A stretch of 64,000 nucleotides of DNA from Methanomicrobium sp. W14 (GTDB lineage: Archaea; Halobacteriota; Methanomicrobia; Methanomicrobiales; Methanomicrobiaceae). The notes under the pieces are model-generated. The model was not told the origin of the DNA. It ran no database searches and worked only from the letters and a program-made list of their open reading frames with translations. Made by a program: the position numbers and the translations under genes. How positions within the stretch are numbered: position 1 is the first letter of the stretch; every line of letters begins with the position of its first letter. Shown piece by piece: positions 61,158-64,000 of this stretch. The stretch covers positions 248,001-312,000 of the forward strand of contig NZ_JAGGMM010000003.1 in assembly GCF_017875315.1 (NCBI RefSeq), in the 5' to 3' direction.

Positions 61158-62417
61158 TTAGTATGTACCGTACTTCTTTACTGCCTCAATAAGAGCTTTT
61201 ACGTTTTCGGGCTTTGCATTTCCGGATATTCCACCGTCAACACCGGGGAAAACTATCATTCCGCCGTCTTTGCAGTCGTCAAGCATACTCTTCATATAAC
61301 TGTCGACCTTCTGGGGAGTTCCTCCTATAAGAAGCGAGTTTGGAGGCCCGTATGCAAGGACTACATGGTCATCAAGGACTTCACGGACTTTTCTCGGGTC
61401 TGTCTTGTCGAATACACCGATGACTTTTCCTTTCGGAAGCTCAAGAAGCGTCTCGAGATGGGCATCATGCCTGCCCTCGAAGAGGACATAAGGAGTCTGC
61501 CCCATCTTTATCACTTCTTCAAACACTTTCCTCAGAGACGGCCAGTAATACTCGTCGTAAAGCCTTGGGTTCAGGTACTCGTTTAAGTGCAGCGGGAAGA
61601 AGCACTCCACAATATCCGTTCCGGCGGCTTTCTGCACTTCAGGCGGAATTGCACCGGTAACTTTTGCACATTCTATAAAGTAAGGTGTCAGTGCGTCAAC
61701 GGCAGCTTTTACCTTGTCCCCGTGCCTGTAGAAATCAAGAACCACATGCTTAATGTCACGCATAAAGTCCCCGACAAAATCAAGAGGTGCGTAGCTCCAG
61801 CCCATGGGAAGAGTAGGAACACCGTACTGGCCTGCAAGAGACTGAACGAGGTCCGTCTGGAAAGCGCCTGATTTTGCAAGTTCTGCCTTATAACCGGAAA
61901 GAGCAGCATCTGCCTTTGGAGAACCGGGATTTGCAAGATTTTTGCATATTCTGGGGAGTGCAACCGAGTTCAGAAATCCAATAGGGTCTGCTATGAACTG
62001 GTCATACTCGTCAAGCTTCATAATCTCTGACCCGATGAACTGCGGGTGTGCATCATCCTCAAGTTCGATGCCCGGCCATTTGGTAAAGACATCACCAAGT
62101 ATCTGGTGGTAATTTCCAAGCATGAACTTCGCAGGCGGGACAAGTTCAGGTGAACTTTTAAGGAGGCTTAAACCCATGAATGTCGCATCAAGGCCACCTA
62201 TGGCAGAGATACTGTCCATGTCAAAGTCTTTTGCAACTTTCAGAATGGCCTTTTTGTTTTTTTCCGGATTAAAAAATATCTCCTTTGCAGTATATCCGGA
62301 ATAGTGCGCCTGAAACAGCGTCATAAGGCCCAGTACAGGTGTCCGGTCAGGAGTTTTTCCTTTGATGACGTTGTCAAGCCTTGTAATCTTCTCTTTATAT
62401 ACTTCTTTTGCGTCCAT
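61158..62417 (-). CDS. UroD-superfamily methyltransferase (two-gene module)
   Basis: A 419-residue paralogue with its own subgroup signatures: TPDRTPVLGLMTLFQAHYSGYTAKEIFF, SAIGGLDATFMGLSLLKSSPELVPPAKF and LELPKGKVIGVFDKTDPRKVREVLDDHVVLAYGPP. It is close to the dead copy at 48977 and to the partial copy at the right edge, so at least two methyltransferase subgroups exist in the array (this one, and the 56430/58740 one). I chose ATG 62417 (MDAKEVYKEK), 1 nt after the corrinoid stop; the open frame goes six codons further. No transporter follows. Confidence 0.87.
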   Translation of the reverse strand: MDAKEVYKEKITRLDNVIKGKTPDRTPVLGLMTLFQAHYSGYTAKEIFFNPEKNKKAILKVAKDFDMDSISAIGGLDATFMGLSLLKSSPELVPPAKFMLGNYHQILGDVFTKWPGIELEDDAHPQFIGSEIMKLDEYDQFIADPIGFLNSVALPRICKNLANPGSPKADAALSGYKAELAKSGAFQTDLVQSLAGQYGVPTLPMGWSYAPLDFVGDFMRDIKHVVLDFYRHGDKVKAAVDALTPYFIECAKVTGAIPPEVQKAAGTDIVECFFPLHLNEYLNPRLYDEYYWPSLRKVFEEVIKMGQTPYVLFEGRHDAHLETLLELPKGKVIGVFDKTDPRKVREVLDDHVVLAYGPPNSLLIGGTPQKVDSYMKSMLDDCKDGGMIVFPGVDGGISGNAKPENVKALIEAVKKYGTY

Positions 62418-62418
62418 T

Positions 62419-63057
62419 TTAGTCCGCCTCCACAAGCTTTCTGAACTTCTTTACACCTGACGTTGCGTCGTCCGACCATTCGTCGGCACCGGTGTACTTC
62501 ATGGTTTCTTCGTCTGTCCTTCCGCCGCCCACTACAATCTTTACCTTGTCGCGGAGACCTGCCTTTTTGATCTCTTCAATGATATTCTTCATGGACTCGG
62601 TAGCCTCGGTCAGAAGTCCACTTAACGCGACGATATCAGGTTTGTTCTCCTTAATGGCCTTAATGAACGCGTCTGCCGGCTGGTCCACACCAAGGTCTAT
62701 GACTTTGAAGCCTTCAGCCTCGAGAAGAGCTATGATAATGTTCTTTCCGATATCGTGGACATCTCCCTCGACTGTTCCGATGACAACTATCCCAATGTTT
62801 TCCATCTGGCTGTCGCCGAATACTGGCTTTAAAACCTCCATAATCTGCGACAGTATCTCTCCGGTCATCATGAGATCGGAGACAAAGAACCTTCCTTCCT
62901 CAAATCTCTGGCCTACAATATCTGTAGCCTTTCTTACGTCTTCGATTATCAGTTTAGGGTCCTCTTTGTCTGCAATTCTTTTATTTAAAATATCCATGCA
63001 CTTCGACTCGTCAAAGTCGATGAGTGCATCTACAAATTCCTTTCTTATATCTGTCAT
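62419..63057 (-). CDS. Corrinoid (methyl-carrier) protein
   Basis: A 212-residue corrinoid protein (MTDIRKEFVDALIDFDESKC start) with the intact Asp99-x-His101-x2-Gly104 motif, Ser146-x-Leu148 and the Gly triplet. It differs from the 59998 copy at few sites (GIVVIGTVEGD, NIIEEIKKAGLRD). First gene of the module with the methyltransferase at 61158. The upstream leader carries the perfect version of the inverted repeat. Confidence 0.92.
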   Translation of the reverse strand: MTDIRKEFVDALIDFDESKCMDILNKRIADKEDPKLIIEDVRKATDIVGQRFEEGRFFVSDLMMTGEILSQIMEVLKPVFGDSQMENIGIVVIGTVEGDVHDIGKNIIIALLEAEGFKVIDLGVDQPADAFIKAIKENKPDIVALSGLLTEATESMKNIIEEIKKAGLRDKVKIVVGGGRTDEETMKYTGADEWSDDATSGVKKFRKLVEAD

Positions 63058-63072
63058 TAGTATAACCCCGGT

Positions 63073-63090
63073 CTCACAGTTAACTGTGAG
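63073..63090 (-). promoter_or_regulatory. Leader inverted repeat of the 63057 corrinoid gene
   Basis: CTCACAGTTAACTGTGAG is a perfect 18-bp palindrome, 16-33 nt upstream of the ATG. It is the most symmetric copy in the array. Confidence 0.65.
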
Positions 63091-63240
63091 GTAATTTGCT
63101 CTCTATAAATGGTGATATTAATAGTTTTCCCGGAAAAACGCCTTAAAAAAAGAGAAAAACAAAAAAAATGTATATATTAAAACATTACTTAATCTAATTC
63201 CGGCAATCAGAGTCTTTTTCTTCAGTATACTATGCCTTGA

Positions 63241-63280
63241 TACATATAATTATATATGATATCCTATATGCGCTTTTTTC
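63241..63280 (-). promoter_or_regulatory. GCGC-TATA promoter of the 63057 module
   Basis: Minus strand: GGAAAAAAGCGCATATAGG, then a TATA-rich run (CATATATAATTATATG). GCGC begins 213 nt upstream of the ATG. Predicted leader about 170 nt. The rest of 63281-63704 is AT-rich and holds no gene that I can recognise. Confidence 0.6.
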
Positions 63281-63670
63281 CTGAAAAGATACATAATAGA
63301 TGGTTTTAACCCGTATCAGGACGCCTGAGAATATGTTTCAACAGATAAAATTAGAATCAGTCTTTAAACCAGGATATAACTGTATTTGACCTTACAAGAG
63401 TAAAAGGAGACAAAAAATCCGAAAAAAATAAAAAAACAAAACCAGAAAATGTAAAATAACTAAGAAACCGGAACGCTGCATTCAGGTGAACCTGGAATAA
63501 CTGACAAAAAAATACAGAAACAGATTATTTTAATTACATTTTTGAATATTTAAAAGAGGAACAAAAGCCTGCGGCTGTAAACATCACCAGAGCCGCATCA
63601 AAGCCAAACCCCTGCGAGACATGCCTAAATATCAAAATTGAAGGATTTAAACAAAGGAAAATATTATTTT

Positions 63671-63690
63671 AAAGGGATTTTCGTCCCTTT
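63671..63690 (-). terminator. Inverted repeat after the right-edge methyltransferase gene
   Basis: AAAGGGA and TCCCTTT pair around a six-base loop, 15-34 nt downstream of the stop codon on the minus strand. There is no clear T-run behind it, so it may be a 3'-end stabiliser as much as a terminator. Confidence 0.4.
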
Positions 63691-63704
63691 TGATATCAGT
63701 GTCT

Positions 63705-64000
63705 TTAGTATGTACCGTATTTCTTGACTGCATCAATTGCAGCACGGACGTTCTCAGGTTTTGCGTCTCCGGAGATTCCTCCGTCAACACCAAGGTAAAC
63801 AAGCATACCACCGTCCTTGCAGTCATCAAGCATGCTCTTCATGTAACTGTCGACCTTCTCAGGGGTTCCACCTATAAGCAGCGAGTTCGGAGCTCCGTAT
63901 GAAAGTATTACATGGTCGTCAATGACTTCCCTGACCTTTCTCGGGTCGGTCTTGTCGAACACACCGATAACCTTTCCTTTCGGGAGTTCAAGGAGTGACT
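63705..64000 (-). CDS. UroD-superfamily methyltransferase, C-terminal part (runs off the window)
   Basis: The last ~98 residues of another array methyltransferase: SLLELPKGKVIGVFDKTDPRKVREVIDDHVILSYGAPNSLLIGGTPEKVDSYMKSMLDDCKDGG, then MLVYLGVDGGISGDAKPENVRAAIDAVKKYGTY. The frame is open to the window edge. It belongs to the 61158 subgroup. Notable local change: VYLGVDGG for the usual V(F/T)PGVDGG. The array therefore continues to the right of the window. Confidence 0.88.
   Translation of the reverse strand, partial: SLLELPKGKVIGVFDKTDPRKVREVIDDHVILSYGAPNSLLIGGTPEKVDSYMKSMLDDCKDGGMLVYLGVDGGISGDAKPENVRAAIDAVKKYGTY

Noticed and set aside
54714-63280. Repeated leader sequences as a CRISPR array or transposon ends
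   Set aside because: The repeats occur once per gene at constant distance from start codons, with gene-length spacing and no spacers, transposase or target duplications.
53345-63962. The UroD-superfamily genes as uroporphyrinogen decarboxylases of heme/corrin synthesis
   Set aside because: Multiple copies, each fused in operon to a corrinoid carrier, about 418 residues long with divergent N-termini, fit methyl transfer and not porphyrin decarboxylation.

Overview
The window looks like a methanogenic euryarchaeon of the Methanomicrobiales (Methanoplanus/Methanolacinia type is my best guess, by inference). The grounds are archaeal TATA-box promoters, archaeal gene families (indolepyruvate:ferredoxin oxidoreductase, a SepCysS-like protein, a stand-alone threonyl-tRNA editing domain, DUF5803, UPF0210, RibD-type reductase), many Fe-S and radical SAM proteins, and a large set of corrinoid/methyltransferase genes. 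I saw no rRNA, tRNA, CRISPR array or intact insertion sequence.

Layout. 1-4624 (+) is housekeeping: the end of iorA, iorB, a small membrane protein, a nitrilase, a DUF457 membrane protein, threonine synthase and a DUF5803 protein. 4652-8862 (-) is an operon of an AdiA-type amino-acid decarboxylase, a GadC-like antiporter and a small membrane-anchored protein; a second decarboxylase/antiporter pair (GadB + GadC-like) lies at 31813-34687. Together they resemble the bacterial amino-acid-dependent acid-resistance systems. 9844-15669 (-) is a sulfur block: a truncated SepCysS-like protein, metY, metX fused to CBS domains, a threonyl-tRNA editing domain, iscS and iscU, headed by two copies of a palindrome. 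15882-31699 is mixed: ACT/UPF0210 operon, regulators, radical SAM enzymes, flavoproteins, permease, acetyltransferases and several decaying genes.

35019-41744 holds exported paralogues: three proteins sharing a YWGDD-x-PEL / ANxWDENGPV signature, two propeller-like exported proteins and a membrane-anchored winged-helix regulator. Five of the promoters share an element (consensus GTAGATACTTTCGGAATAA) just upstream of the TATA box, which suggests one regulon. 41862-48816 has an SRAP protein, a radical SAM enzyme, an M3 peptidase, a nitroreductase, a methyltransferase and a stretch of pseudogenes.

48977-64000 (-) is the most striking part: at least six modules of [corrinoid protein - UroD-superfamily methyltransferase - sometimes an MFS transporter]. 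Three corrinoid+methyltransferase pairs are intact, one module has lost all but the first 35 codons of its corrinoid gene, one is a pair of pseudogenes, one corrinoid gene stands alone, and one methyltransferase runs off the right edge. Five modules share an architecture: a GCGC element next to a TATA box about 211-221 nt upstream of the corrinoid start, a predicted leader of about 170-180 nt, and an inverted repeat just before the start codon whose arms change together between copies. The methyltransferases lack the His-x-Cys...Cys zinc site of the CoM methyltransferases MtaA/MtbA, so a role on the methyl-donor side (for example O-demethylation) is plausible. Most Methanomicrobiales are regarded as H2/formate users, so this expanded methyl-transfer array is the best candidate here for an undescribed system.
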